Virus record (IMG/VR): IMGVR_UViG_3300001242_000028
Span: 1-57,404 of that record
Direction: 5' to 3' (one strand)
Origin: a virus
Length of the DNA stretch: 57,404 nt
This document shows, piece after piece, positions 37,661-46,875 of the stretch. The notes beneath the pieces are model-generated. The model did not search any database and was not told the origin of the DNA. It was given only the letters and a program-made list of their open reading frames with translations. The position numbers and the translations under genes were made by a program. Position 1 is the stretch's first letter; each line of letters opens with the position of its first letter.

Positions 37661-37694
37661 TTCTCTACGGATATGAAAACGTATCCGTAGAGAA
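37661..37694 (-). terminator. 13-bp hairpin
   Basis: TTCTCTACGGATA and its inverted copy around an 8-nt loop, after the stop of the 313-aa gene. Confidence 0.7.
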
Positions 37695-37701
37695 TGACTT
37701 T

Positions 37702-38643
37702 CTATTCTTTGATGATTATGATATCTCCCATTTGCTCAAACTCAAGTGAACGACCAGTTCCATCCTTAACCTGCAAAGATTGTTTCACACAGGAAGGATT
37801 CTTATGAAATGTAAAATCCGGCATCTTATCGATAGACTTGGAATTCGATAAGTGTTTACACTTGCCGGTAGAACTACCGCATATAACACACGGTACTACA
37901 GCTTCTTTGATAAGTGAGATACTTTCGAGTTTCATGTCATTTACAACTCCTATTACTCCCGGTGGCATATTCGGGTCGATTGTTACATTTATACCAGCAG
38001 AGAGGCCTAAACCTTTCATTACTTTATCGGCAAACCAGTCAACTGCAGACTCTTCTGATACACTTTTAATCTCCGGCTTCTTAGGTAACGAAATAGTATC
38101 TAGTACCTTAAAGAAAGCAGCTTTTACTTCTCCGGCATGATCAATATCCTTAACAGATTCTTCGAAGAGCATCTTTACCAATTCTCTCATAGTTTTGAAC
38201 CCCTGAAGAAATCCCTTATCCAGGATTTCTTTATATTGCGGATGATCTTCACCAAGGAGTATATTTGTTGGCGCCGGATACTCTTTTCTTGTCCAGGCTT
38301 TAGAAGAGTCGATACTTTCAGCAACATCTACATTTTCCCAGACATTATCATTAGAATTTACTCCAGTCATACCGTTAAGAGCTAGTCGATCGATCGGGCG
38401 ATCTAAACCGTCTTTCATGAGACAGTTTAAAGCGTAATTATCTAGAGCTATATTATTAGCATTAAGAATTCCCGCACTTAGCTCAAAAGGTTTATCGCCA
38501 AGCTTCATACTTTCAACATCGACACTGGGTAAAGTAGATTTGTCTTTAATCTCTATATCCTGGATACGGCCAATAGGTTTGCCGCCAATACTTACTTTAA
38601 AGCCTTTACTATAATCTATTTTCTTATCATTGTTTGATGGCAT
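37702..38643 (-). CDS. hypothetical protein (313 aa)
   Basis: ATG behind AACAGGAGGTTTAACACG. Mostly helical with an acidic middle. Near residue 250 is CVICGSSTGKCKH, a C-x2-C ... C-x-H zinc-type pattern. It could be structural or regulatory. No family recognised. Confidence 0.75.
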   Translation of the reverse strand: MPSNNDKKIDYSKGFKVSIGGKPIGRIQDIEIKDKSTLPSVDVESMKLGDKPFELSAGILNANNIALDNYALNCLMKDGLDRPIDRLALNGMTGVNSNDNVWENVDVAESIDSSKAWTRKEYPAPTNILLGEDHPQYKEILDKGFLQGFKTMRELVKMLFEESVKDIDHAGEVKAAFFKVLDTISLPKKPEIKSVSEESAVDWFADKVMKGLGLSAGINVTIDPNMPPGVIGVVNDMKLESISLIKEAVVPCVICGSSTGKCKHLSNSKSIDKMPDFTFHKNPSCVKQSLQVKDGTGRSLEFEQMGDIIIIKE

Positions 38644-38647
38644 CGTG

Positions 38648-38950
38648 TTAAACCTCCTGTTCCTTGTTCTCTGGTTTCCTTACGTTTCTATTTAAGCCCT
38701 TGGTGAACGCTTTATATATCTCTTCACCGATAGTTTCCCAGGTTTGTAGAAACATTGCTTTTTCTGCGTTATCTTTAAGAGCTTCATTGTCGATTTGTAA
38801 ACACAGACCACTCTTACCGCCTAAGTAAAAACCACCGTTCGTATCATTAATGACAAGACCATTAATCTCGAACTGAATATCCTTGCCGCCTTCTTTAATC
38901 TTATCGATAATAATCAGGTTGCCGGATACTACTCTTCTAATATCACTCAC
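38648..38950 (-). CDS. hypothetical protein (100 aa)
   Basis: GTG start behind AGGAGTGATTAC. Beta-rich to residue 55 (GNLIIIDKI ... IQFEINGLVIN ... GFYLGGKSGL) then helical. Function unknown. Confidence 0.7.
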   Translation of the reverse strand: MSDIRRVVSGNLIIIDKIKEGGKDIQFEINGLVINDTNGGFYLGGKSGLCLQIDNEALKDNAEKAMFLQTWETIGEEIYKAFTKGLNRNVRKPENKEQEV

Positions 38951-38960
38951 GTAATCACTC

Positions 38961-40553
38961 CTATTCGTAAACAGGTATGCCGTACATCATGTCCGGTGCT
39001 CCGTTATTATCATGGCTATTTTCAGTTCCTGTTGTATTTAGATATAAGTCGTCGTTTAGGTATTTTCCTTCTATCTTAAGAGGGCTTATAGAATTATAGG
39101 CATCTATAAATTCGTCTAGTTCCGCCTTATAACTCGTATTATGTTCGTGCTCTATACGAGTTAAGGAAATGGTTATACTTCTTCCGGAGTTGTGATACAT
39201 CTTAAGAGTACTTTGATTACTACTAATCGAGAGAGTAGTAAAGAGTTCTGTAATAGCTTTGATACCTATATACACCTTGCCATTATACTCTTCTACCAGT
39301 GTGGCGTTACCCCATATGGTTTGACGTACTTGTTTATTGTTTAAGTAGATCCAGTGACTTCTTACAACATCCAGGTCGGAGAGTTTGAACATATCGATAG
39401 TACCTTTGGTGTAGTTTGCGACAATAATCTCGCCTTTACTATTTATATCGTAGCCAAAGATATTGCCTGAGTAATCTAGATACTTGGCCTCTACCGGTCT
39501 CGTGGTAGCACCTCCGGGACTAACCGTCCAGATACCGGTATTATCTAAGAAGTAGATATACCCGTCTTTCATCTTACCTTTCATCATAACCCCGTCTTGA
39601 ACAAATCTGTCTGATATCCAGTCCGATACCTCTCCTGTAAAGATATTAAGCGCTGAAGAGTTTACACCATCGGTTAGATATATTGTGTCATCTCCCGGAA
39701 AGGCTATTACATCTATAAGACCAAATGGCGATGTAGGTTTTGTATTAGGAATAGGATCCCACTCGTGATATCTATGTGCTAACTTGTTTAAGTTAAACAA
39801 TATCTCTTCTGAACCATCTTTGTTCCACTTGGCCAGCCAGAACTGCTGATTATTATCTTCTTCACCCGGGTCAGTACTTTTGACTACGAGAAACGAATCC
39901 CCCATCGGCTGAATCTTTGGGACAGGTACGAAGAAGTAATATACGTAAAGTGCGTTACTACCGTTAAAGGTAAGGTCAGGGCGCTTATCCCAGATACCTT
40001 GAATGTAGTTACCGTTTCTAGGTGCTATGTTGCAGTAGGCTTTATCTGCCCGTAAGAGTTTAATATCTCCGGCCGCCGGGTCTATTTCAAAGAAGACGTT
40101 ATAGGTGAATCCTTCACGAGTCCAATTAGAACTTTCTGGAGTTAGATTCGTGAGTGGCCCCTTCACATCTTTCTTAAACATTAACCCGGAGAGATATATC
40201 TTATCTCCACCCCAGACCATATTACCATACCTGAAACTCCATATGCGAGCTTCTCCATCTAATCCGTACGGAGCGAGTTGTTCTGTAGCCTGCCACAGGC
40301 TTGTTATGGTCTTAACCTGACCATCTGCTATATATCTTAGGGATACTCCATCCAGGACGTATGCATCTTTTTCATTCTTATCCCAGAGTACTAAACTTGC
40401 CATGCTAAACTTGGCATCTTCTACCGGGCCATCTACGTACCCCGGCCCCTGACCAGCCATTCTCTCTACACTTACACTCGCTTCTACCGGGACTCCTAGA
40501 ACTGTTAGTAGTACGATTAATGTAAGCATGGTAAACAAGCTACGTACATTCAT
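38961..40553 (-). CDS. secreted NHL-type beta-propeller with copper-amine-oxidase-N-like tail (530 aa)
   Basis: The ATG of MNVRSLFTML follows AGAGGAGGAGATGTA, 30-40 nt after a promoter. Residues 1-26 form a signal peptide (basic start, LTLIVLLTVLGV, then PVEA-S). NHL-like blades are seen, for example RMAGQGPGYVDGP ... DAKF ... DAYVLDG ... RYIADGQVKTI. Near 420-470, IYLNNKQVRQ ... GIKAITELFTTL resembles the copper amine oxidase N-terminal domain common on clostridial secreted proteins. It is probably exported from the host, so it may alter the cell surface or act as an adhesin. Confidence 0.75.
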   Translation of the reverse strand: MNVRSLFTMLTLIVLLTVLGVPVEASVSVERMAGQGPGYVDGPVEDAKFSMASLVLWDKNEKDAYVLDGVSLRYIADGQVKTITSLWQATEQLAPYGLDGEARIWSFRYGNMVWGGDKIYLSGLMFKKDVKGPLTNLTPESSNWTREGFTYNVFFEIDPAAGDIKLLRADKAYCNIAPRNGNYIQGIWDKRPDLTFNGSNALYVYYFFVPVPKIQPMGDSFLVVKSTDPGEEDNNQQFWLAKWNKDGSEEILFNLNKLAHRYHEWDPIPNTKPTSPFGLIDVIAFPGDDTIYLTDGVNSSALNIFTGEVSDWISDRFVQDGVMMKGKMKDGYIYFLDNTGIWTVSPGGATTRPVEAKYLDYSGNIFGYDINSKGEIIVANYTKGTIDMFKLSDLDVVRSHWIYLNNKQVRQTIWGNATLVEEYNGKVYIGIKAITELFTTLSISSNQSTLKMYHNSGRSITISLTRIEHEHNTSYKAELDEFIDAYNSISPLKIEGKYLNDDLYLNTTGTENSHDNNGAPDMMYGIPVYE

Positions 40554-40590
40554 TACATCTCCTCCTCTGTATTCCATTCTGGATGACACT

Positions 40591-40619
40591 ATTATATACC
40601 CTAATGTTACATTTGACAA
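40591..40619 (-). promoter_or_regulatory. leftward promoter of the divergent pair
   Basis: Minus-strand TTGTCA (40619-40614), 17 bp, TATAAT (40596-40591). It drives the secreted propeller gene. Its -35 lies on the same bases as the rightward -35. Confidence 0.8.
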
Positions 40620-40642
40620 GTTACATTGTACAAATATATACT
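40606..40642 (+). promoter_or_regulatory. rightward promoter of the late operon
   Basis: Plus-strand TTGACA (40613-40618), 18 bp, TATACT (40637-40642). Two direct copies of GTTACATT (40606-40613, 40620-40627) flank the -35, and further GTTACA motifs are at 40648 and 40694. Activation or repression at this site would switch both directions. Confidence 0.75.
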
Positions 40643-40649
40643 GAGAGGT

Positions 40650-40915
40650 TACACAATCTATTTAGAACCAAGTAATATCTACCTTTAGATACTGTTACAA
40701 ATTACCTATCTAAAGTTAAAGGAAAATGGTAGGGTCGACGGCGTATTGCTGTGACAAAAACATCGAGCTTGCTTGGCAACGGGTTTAGGCTGTCAGGATA
40801 GATATCTGATAATTATCTTCTGATAGCCTTATCTTGAAGTAGCTGGTAAGTTTGATAGAGAACGTAAAGCGCGAGGGCCTGAGGAGGTCTGACTTTAGAT
40901 AAGGAGTAGATAGTA
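40650..40915 (+). other. long structured leader of the late operon
   Basis: No ORF. Two hairpins: CTTTAGATA/TATCTAAAG (40683-40715) and GGCTGTCAG/CTGATAGCC (40788-40828). AAGGAG at 40901-40906 is the SD of the first late gene. The roughly 265-nt untranslated leader may stabilise or regulate the late mRNA. Confidence 0.5.
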
Positions 40916-41830
40916 ATGAGTGAAGAGCAAAAGGAACAAGTTCCGGCACCATTAAAAGCACCGTCTTTAAAAGACATAAACAATATGATCGTCTTAAATG
41001 ACGATGGTGTACTTACAACTACAAGTGGCCTCGGAGTCCTTCCTTCATTCTGGGGTATAGATTCTGTCAGTATTAGTGCTGTTAAAACTGCTGTATCAGT
41101 ATCTAACACGAGACACGGTCTCATGGCCGCAGTGCCTATAATCTGTAGAGGAGAAGATTGCCCTTATGCTGAATCTTGCTATATAGATTCTACAGTTAGA
41201 AATGTAGTAGCTAATAAACAAGGTCGTTGCCCTATAGAGATCGCCACGATTGTTGACCGGTTTGAAATGTACTGTAATCACTTTAGTATTAAAGATCGGG
41301 AAGAAGATGCGGTAGATATGGGTATGGTTAGAGATCTGGTCGATATCGAAATACAGATCTTACGGTGCGATAATAAGATTGCCATTGATGGTGACTTTAT
41401 AGAGGATGTTATAGCCGGTATAAGTAATCAGGGCGTTCCTTATAATAACCCTCAACTTCATTTAGCCTGGGTTCAGAAAGAGAAATTAAGAAATGAACGT
41501 TATAAGGTATTTAAACTTCTTGACTCTACCCGTTCCGATAAAGCGAAGAAAGATATGGCTACTAACGATGCCAGTAAGAAGGCTGTAGATTTAGTATCTA
41601 GAGCTCTGGCATTGCAAAAGGCAGGCTTATTAAAACCTCTTCCAATGGTAACAATTGATGTAACTCCGGTAGTTACATCAGATGATAAACCTGAGGAAGT
41701 AATATCAAAATCGGTACCGGAAAAAGAGAGTAGTTCTGACGGTATAACTCCCACATATACCTCTTTGCCACAGGAAGATAATGAACCGTGCTTTGAAATT
41801 GAATATTCACAAGTAGATTTTGATTTATAG
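40916..41830 (+). CDS. first late protein, possible terminase small subunit (304 aa)
   Basis: ATG behind AAGGAGTAGATAGTA. Seen: CRGEDCPYAESC at about 77-88 and GRCPIE near 103, a four-cysteine site, then helical IVDRFEMYCNHF and coiled segments. The end is acidic and Ser/Pro-rich. Position first in the packaging operon suggests a small terminase or packaging factor; no sequence proof. Confidence 0.7.
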   Translation: MSEEQKEQVPAPLKAPSLKDINNMIVLNDDGVLTTTSGLGVLPSFWGIDSVSISAVKTAVSVSNTRHGLMAAVPIICRGEDCPYAESCYIDSTVRNVVANKQGRCPIEIATIVDRFEMYCNHFSIKDREEDAVDMGMVRDLVDIEIQILRCDNKIAIDGDFIEDVIAGISNQGVPYNNPQLHLAWVQKEKLRNERYKVFKLLDSTRSDKAKKDMATNDASKKAVDLVSRALALQKAGLLKPLPMVTIDVTPVVTSDDKPEEVISKSVPEKESSSDGITPTYTSLPQEDNEPCFEIEYSQVDFDL

Positions 41831-41841
41831 GAGGTGTTATT

Positions 41842-42279
41842 ATGCCAGCTTTAGGTTCTGTATTGAGCGCTTCTACTCCATTAAGTTCTATATTTGCAAA
41901 CGGTGACGCTAATAAATGGGTAAAAGCTCTAGACTGGATTATGCCAGCGTCATCTAAAAGTACAGAGTTTGCACACAGACCTATGATGAAACGAGCAGAA
42001 CAAAGAGCGGCCGCTCAAGCTGCAGGACAGACAGAGGCCGGTATTGTAAGACAAACTGCAGAAAATGTACTGGATATGGGTCATTCAATGTTGCGCGGTT
42101 ATGCAGCTCCCAAAGCTAATGGCCAAGGTATTGATTATCTTAAGTCGGCTTCGAGAGTAGGTTTTGATGTAAGTATGGGAGTTGCCACCGCTACCGCTGG
42201 TAGGAAAATGTTTGGTAGTGGTGGTCTTACGCGCGATGGTGATGGCAACTTTGATATTGCAGGAATTCCATTTATTTAA
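41842..42279 (+). CDS. virion-associated candidate 1 with GNFDIAGIPF tail (145 aa)
   Basis: ATG behind AGGAGGTGTTATT. Ala/Gly-rich helical protein, with MGVATATAGRKMFGSGG then the C-terminal GNFDIAGIPFI. The next gene ends in almost the same eleven residues. Probably an internal head or membrane-acting protein. Confidence 0.7.
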   Translation: MPALGSVLSASTPLSSIFANGDANKWVKALDWIMPASSKSTEFAHRPMMKRAEQRAAAQAAGQTEAGIVRQTAENVLDMGHSMLRGYAAPKANGQGIDYLKSASRVGFDVSMGVATATAGRKMFGSGGLTRDGDGNFDIAGIPFI

Positions 42280-42292
42280 GGAGGGATAAACT

Positions 42293-42703
42293 ATGCCTAG
42301 AATACCAACGAACCAAGATATAGGTGGTTTTGTTAATAACCTTATAACTAAAGTTGTTCCCAACTCTGCTGAAAAGGCCGGTATTAAATACGGCCAGATG
42401 GGAACTAAGATGGAGGCAGCTAGACAAAGTGGAGATGTTGCTGGTTATAACGAAGCTTTAAGTGCTATCAATAGTCGTGATGGATTAAGTAAGGGTATCG
42501 ATATGGCGGCTAGGCCTGCACGGTATTTCACTCCACGTAACGCAGAAGGTAAGATTGATTATGCAACAGCCGGGATTAGAGCAGGAGCTACTGCTGGTGC
42601 AAGTTTCTTAGCAGGTTCGACTTTTAGAACATTAGGCGGAGAAGGTTCTCCATTTAGTGATCAAAGAGGTAACTTTGATATTGCCGGCATTCCTTTCCTT
42701 TAA
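42293..42703 (+). CDS. virion-associated candidate 2 with GNFDIAGIPF tail (136 aa)
   Basis: ATG behind AAGGAGGGATAAACT. Similar size and Ala/Gly composition to its neighbour (TAGIRAGATAGASFLAGSTF), and the C-terminus GNFDIAGIPFL. The shared tail suggests a sorting or packaging signal (inference). Confidence 0.7.
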   Translation: MPRIPTNQDIGGFVNNLITKVVPNSAEKAGIKYGQMGTKMEAARQSGDVAGYNEALSAINSRDGLSKGIDMAARPARYFTPRNAEGKIDYATAGIRAGATAGASFLAGSTFRTLGGEGSPFSDQRGNFDIAGIPFL

Positions 42704-42721
42704 GAATAGGAGGGATAATCG

Positions 42722-43351
42722 ATGCCATTTATATCTAATGTATTAAATAAAGGATTGCCACTAATGGCCTTTGAGGGATTATTAGGTACCGCCCTTAAAG
42801 GTACTGCCAAAGTTGCAAAAGGTGCCTTTGTAGGAACTGCTGGCATGTATCAGTTAGGTAAGAAAACAGGAGTGAATTACCTAACTGGTCAGTTTGCAAA
42901 AGGCTTTGCAATAGGAGCTGGTAAGACAGCCTGGGCTGGCGTTAAGGCGGCAGATAAGGTACTGGGCGAGGCTGGCGAAATAATGATGCGCGAAGTAGGT
43001 ACCGGTAAAGGTCTTGCCAATAGAGCAAGAGATGTTGCTCATGTAGGTGCTGTTAACTTAATCCCGATAGCAGCGGTCGGAGTAGGCTTAAGTGATGGTG
43101 TAGCTGGTCAAAGCGCTGATATACTCTTAGGTGATATGAGTATATCAAGAATGGCTGGTAGTATTCATCCAGGAACTACACCTAATCTTGAAAGGACTAA
43201 AGCCGGACTATATAACATGGATTCTAAGAAGATACCTACAACTTTAGATTATGCCTATAGGAATGGTGAGACTCTCGATGATATGTTAAATGGTAGCGGT
43301 GGAGACTTAGCCTTAGCCCTATCTAACAATAGTAGGGGTGGTGGATTTTAA
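42722..43351 (+). CDS. hydrophobic/glycine-rich virion candidate (209 aa)
   Basis: ATG behind AGGAGGGATAATCG. Many small-residue helices (GLLGTALKGTAKVAKGAFVG, AVNLIPIAAVGVGL) suggest membrane interaction. C-terminal part polar. Likely DNA ejection or internal protein by position and composition. Confidence 0.7.
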   Translation: MPFISNVLNKGLPLMAFEGLLGTALKGTAKVAKGAFVGTAGMYQLGKKTGVNYLTGQFAKGFAIGAGKTAWAGVKAADKVLGEAGEIMMREVGTGKGLANRARDVAHVGAVNLIPIAAVGVGLSDGVAGQSADILLGDMSISRMAGSIHPGTTPNLERTKAGLYNMDSKKIPTTLDYAYRNGETLDDMLNGSGGDLALALSNNSRGGGF

Positions 43352-43797
43352 TGGCCGGAGTTATTGGAACGATAGTTAAGCATGCTGCCAGGAGGGTTAC
43401 TAACAGACAACTTGGCGCAGGACTTGCATTGAATGCTGCTTTTTCCGGTGTTGATTATATGATGCGTAGAAGTGAAGGCGATTCTGTCGGAAAAGCCGCT
43501 CTTGGCGCAGCCGGTACATTTGCATTATGGGAATTCTTACCGTCCGTAGCGATAGCTCAAATGGGTTATCAAATGGCTAGTGCTATCGGTGCCATTGGTA
43601 CCGAAGCTTATTTTGCAGGTAAGGATAAGAAGATGCACGCATCTCATGGATTTGGTCATAGCTTTACAGATACGGCAACTAGGCAAACTATGCGTCAACG
43701 TGCTATGCAGCAAGCTCATGAGTCAGGCATGGCAGCTCGATACGTGCTTGGTAACGAAGCTCGTATGATTAATAGGAATAACCTAGGCGGGCGGTAA
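43351..43797 (+). CDS. hydrophobic virion candidate (148 aa)
   Basis: The ATG overlaps the previous stop (TAATG), so translation is coupled. Alternating small hydrophobic helices (AALGAAGTFALWEFLPSVAI) and a basic Gln/His-rich C-terminus. Same class as the three genes before it. Confidence 0.7.
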   Translation: MAGVIGTIVKHAARRVTNRQLGAGLALNAAFSGVDYMMRRSEGDSVGKAALGAAGTFALWEFLPSVAIAQMGYQMASAIGAIGTEAYFAGKDKKMHASHGFGHSFTDTATRQTMRQRAMQQAHESGMAARYVLGNEARMINRNNLGGR

Positions 43798-43798
43798 T

Positions 43799-45490
43799 AT
43801 GGCAACAATAATAGCGCCGCCCCAATCTACATTAACTCCTGAAGAGACAGCCGAACTACAAGTTATCATGGATCCGGTTCAATGGTCTGATATCTACTTA
43901 AACTGGAAACCATTTGATTATCAGCCCGACCTAATGTATGGACTTCGTGATAATAAGAGGGTCGTATTTAGACTAGGGCGCAGACTAGGAAAAACAGAAA
44001 TACTTTGTATTATGATTCTATGGTATGCCTTTACACAGTATAACAGATCGCCAACTCTTCGCGAAGATGAGGACAAGTATAAGATTCTGATAATATGTCC
44101 TTTCGAAGAGCAGGTAGATCTTATCTTCGAGCGTCTTAATCAATTGATCGATGCATCTCCTGTGTTATCTAGTGTTAAACGGCGAGTCCATCACAGAATC
44201 GAGTTTTGGAATGGTACCGCTATTAAAGGTATGACAGCCGGTTCTAAGTCAAATACAGGAGCCGCTGGTACCAGAGGTCAGTATGCAGACGTTCTTGTAA
44301 CGGACGAAGTAGATTACATGGCTGATAACGATATTACTAATATCATCAATATTGCTAACGAAGATCCTGCACGTATTAAGATATTTGCAGCTTCGACTCC
44401 TACTGGTAAGAGGGGGCCATTCTATCGGTGGTGTACTGGTAAGATTAAAGGTTGGAAAGCATTCCATTTACCTAGTACCGTTAATAAGCGACTCCTTGAG
44501 ATGAACCCAGATACGGGTCAAAGTTATCTTGAAGATCTAAAAGAAGAACTTACCGATTTACGTTATCTGCAAGAGGTTATGGCTGAGTTCGGTGAAGAAC
44601 AAGCTGGTGTATACCAAAAACGCTTTATCGACCTGGCTCTTAAGCTTGGTAAGATATTCAATCTTAAGTATTATGATGAACGTAACTTGCCGCCAGCTCC
44701 CGCCGGGCCAAGAATTCTTGGAGTGGACTGGGATAAGGTTCAGGCGACTCCAAATTTAGTAGGTCTTGAGTTCGATACGACACTTGGGATGTTTAAGGTT
44801 ATCTTTAGAAAAGAAATACCAAGACATGAATTTACCCTAACCTTAGGTGTTAATGCTATTATCAATTCTGACAAACTGTTTAGGTGGGACTGGATTTTTG
44901 TTGACCGTGGTATGGGTGAGATGCAGGTAGAGCAATTACACTTACATGGTATTCGTACTGGTAATAAAGAGTTTTCTAAGAAAGTTATTGGAGTATCCTT
45001 CTCTGAAAAGGTTAAGGTACGAGATCCTCATACCAGAAAGGTTGTTAAGAAACCGGTTAAGCCTTTTATGGTTAACTACTCAGTTAACCAGTTTGAGAAA
45101 CAGCATATAGCTTTCCCTTGGGATAGGAAACTAGTAGACCAACTTGAAAATTATTATATTAAGAATGTATCTCCAAACGGTATGCCAACGTATACCGATG
45201 AGAATGAACATATCGTAGACGCTTTGAATTTATGTTTCCTTGGCTTTGCCTTGAAATATGACGACATGATTAAACAAAAGGCTGGTTGGGGATTTAAGAA
45301 AATTGATAATCTTGATACAAGGAATGGCGACATTAAAGATCGTACTACTATGTTGGAGAAAGGGTATAAAGAAAGTTGTAACCCTAATATAGATCCTACA
45401 AGAGACATAGAGATTAGAAAGTTAAGATCTCGGGCTACTAAGGGTAGGGGAGGTTGGTCAAGTATTCCCAGTCGGAGTAACCTAAGGTAA
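43799..45490 (+). CDS. terL: terminase large subunit
   Basis: Packages DNA into the prohead: ATPase motor and nuclease. 563 aa. Seen: Walker A RLGRRLGKT at 58-66, Walker B VLVTDE at 165-170, coupling motif AASTPTG at 197-203. The nuclease domain has GVDWDK near 308, a FVDRG-M-GE segment near 366, and an acidic ENEHIVDAL at about 470, the expected metal ligands. Basic C-terminus. Starts just after the previous stop. Confidence 0.95.
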   Translation: MATIIAPPQSTLTPEETAELQVIMDPVQWSDIYLNWKPFDYQPDLMYGLRDNKRVVFRLGRRLGKTEILCIMILWYAFTQYNRSPTLREDEDKYKILIICPFEEQVDLIFERLNQLIDASPVLSSVKRRVHHRIEFWNGTAIKGMTAGSKSNTGAAGTRGQYADVLVTDEVDYMADNDITNIINIANEDPARIKIFAASTPTGKRGPFYRWCTGKIKGWKAFHLPSTVNKRLLEMNPDTGQSYLEDLKEELTDLRYLQEVMAEFGEEQAGVYQKRFIDLALKLGKIFNLKYYDERNLPPAPAGPRILGVDWDKVQATPNLVGLEFDTTLGMFKVIFRKEIPRHEFTLTLGVNAIINSDKLFRWDWIFVDRGMGEMQVEQLHLHGIRTGNKEFSKKVIGVSFSEKVKVRDPHTRKVVKKPVKPFMVNYSVNQFEKQHIAFPWDRKLVDQLENYYIKNVSPNGMPTYTDENEHIVDALNLCFLGFALKYDDMIKQKAGWGFKKIDNLDTRNGDIKDRTTMLEKGYKESCNPNIDPTRDIEIRKLRSRATKGRGGWSSIPSRSNLR

Positions 45491-45604
45491 GGCAGGAGTT
45501 CCTGCCATAGCGATAGGTTTCCTGGTTAATCTGTCGCTAATCTCTAACCTCTTATTAATGGGTACCCCGGAATTCCGGGGTAAACCTTTCTTTTGGAGGT
45601 ATTT
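45491..45604 (+). other. intergenic hairpins
   Basis: GGCAGG-AGTT-CCTGCC at 45491-45506 and a 20-bp perfect palindrome TACCCCGGAATTCCGGGGTA at 45563-45582, then the SD TTTTGGAGG. No gene. Stems may stabilise or partially terminate the mRNA. Confidence 0.5.
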
Positions 45605-46804
45605 ATGAAAAGCTTTGAAAGGAAATATCTTAGCTACAAACCAATACTAGGATATGACCCGGATATCAACTGGATCAGAGTTTCAACTAGACAGGAGTTA
45701 TCAGATAATCTACCGAGTCAATTAAAGGATGCTAATAGTATCCTGGCTTCAGATTTACTTACAGAAGCTATGGCGGCTAAAGATAATCTTGAAACGTTAA
45801 TTAGCCAGGTAGAGGAATGCCTTAGTTCAAAGAAACTCGCCGGCCCGTGTCAGTTTAATGAATATCAGAAGGCTCGAGCCGAAAGTAATTCTGAGATAGT
45901 TGCTCAGTTTGACGATTTTCACCGTACATCTATCGAAGGAAGTGTTCAAGCAGAACTTTATCCAGCACTCTTATATATGCACGAGGAATTAACCGGATAC
46001 GTTACCAGACTTGGCGGGATTTTCTTTGGTAAGGTTAAGTTTAGAGAAGACGAACTTATTAAGCTAAGGGATGAAGAGAACAAGGCTTTAAATATACGTG
46101 TAATCGATGCTATGAACAACCCAAGTCAGATAGATCTTGATGCGCTTGCTATTGAAGCGAAGGTTAAATCTGTTAATAAAGAAAGAGTCGAGGGTTTACA
46201 AAAGTTCATTAAGGATTCAACTGAAGCAATGTCCTCTAACGTTAATCAACGTTTTAATGACAAGATAAAAGATGTTGTTACGATTCTTACCGAAGCTCCC
46301 TCGGGACATCTCGACAGTATTAAGAGTATGGCAGAAGTAAGGATGGGTATTCTGGGAAGTAAGAGTCAGGCTATTCATACCCGACTTACTAACGTTGGTA
46401 ATAACTCAATGAGAGACACTCTTGATATTACGATTAATAAACTTCGTGATCTACACTTAAATAAGGCTCGTTCATTAACCAAATGGTTAGCAAAGGTCAC
46501 TGACGAAGATAGCGATTATAGTTTATTTGAACTTGTAGAATGTTCTCTTTCGAGTATGGAGGAAATTAGTTATAACTTAGACAACTCTATCTTAGACGCT
46601 GCAAAGATGAATAAACTGGATGAGCTTAACAGAAGAGATTTGATTAACAATGTACTAACCAAGAAGATTACCAGGCAAATTCATCGGTTGGCCGGTAACA
46701 TTCAAGAATACATAGACTTTGACGATCCGAATAGAGAACGTCAAGTTAAACGTTTCATTGAAAATACTGGTCTTAAAAAGATTTCAAGTGTATGCACTGA
46801 TTAG
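45605..46804 (+). CDS. helical structural candidate (399 aa)
   Basis: The ATG of MKSFERKYLSY follows TTGGAGGTATTT. Almost entirely charged helices, few aromatic residues and three cysteines. It lies between terL and the fibre-like gene. No family recognised; a virion scaffold is possible. Confidence 0.7.
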   Translation: MKSFERKYLSYKPILGYDPDINWIRVSTRQELSDNLPSQLKDANSILASDLLTEAMAAKDNLETLISQVEECLSSKKLAGPCQFNEYQKARAESNSEIVAQFDDFHRTSIEGSVQAELYPALLYMHEELTGYVTRLGGIFFGKVKFREDELIKLRDEENKALNIRVIDAMNNPSQIDLDALAIEAKVKSVNKERVEGLQKFIKDSTEAMSSNVNQRFNDKIKDVVTILTEAPSGHLDSIKSMAEVRMGILGSKSQAIHTRLTNVGNNSMRDTLDITINKLRDLHLNKARSLTKWLAKVTDEDSDYSLFELVECSLSSMEEISYNLDNSILDAAKMNKLDELNRRDLINNVLTKKITRQIHRLAGNIQEYIDFDDPNRERQVKRFIENTGLKKISSVCTD

Positions 46805-46875
46805 CAATTACCATGCTAATCGGCGTAATATATTTGTTAGACACTAAGTAATTATTTAAAGGAGGATTTTAACAC

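Noticed and set aside
40813-41124. 103-codon minus ORF over the late leader
   Set aside because: It overlaps the first late gene in antisense and has no SD.
43537-43768. Alternative-frame ORFs within 43351-43797
   Set aside because: No SD, and composition matches out-of-frame reading of the main gene.
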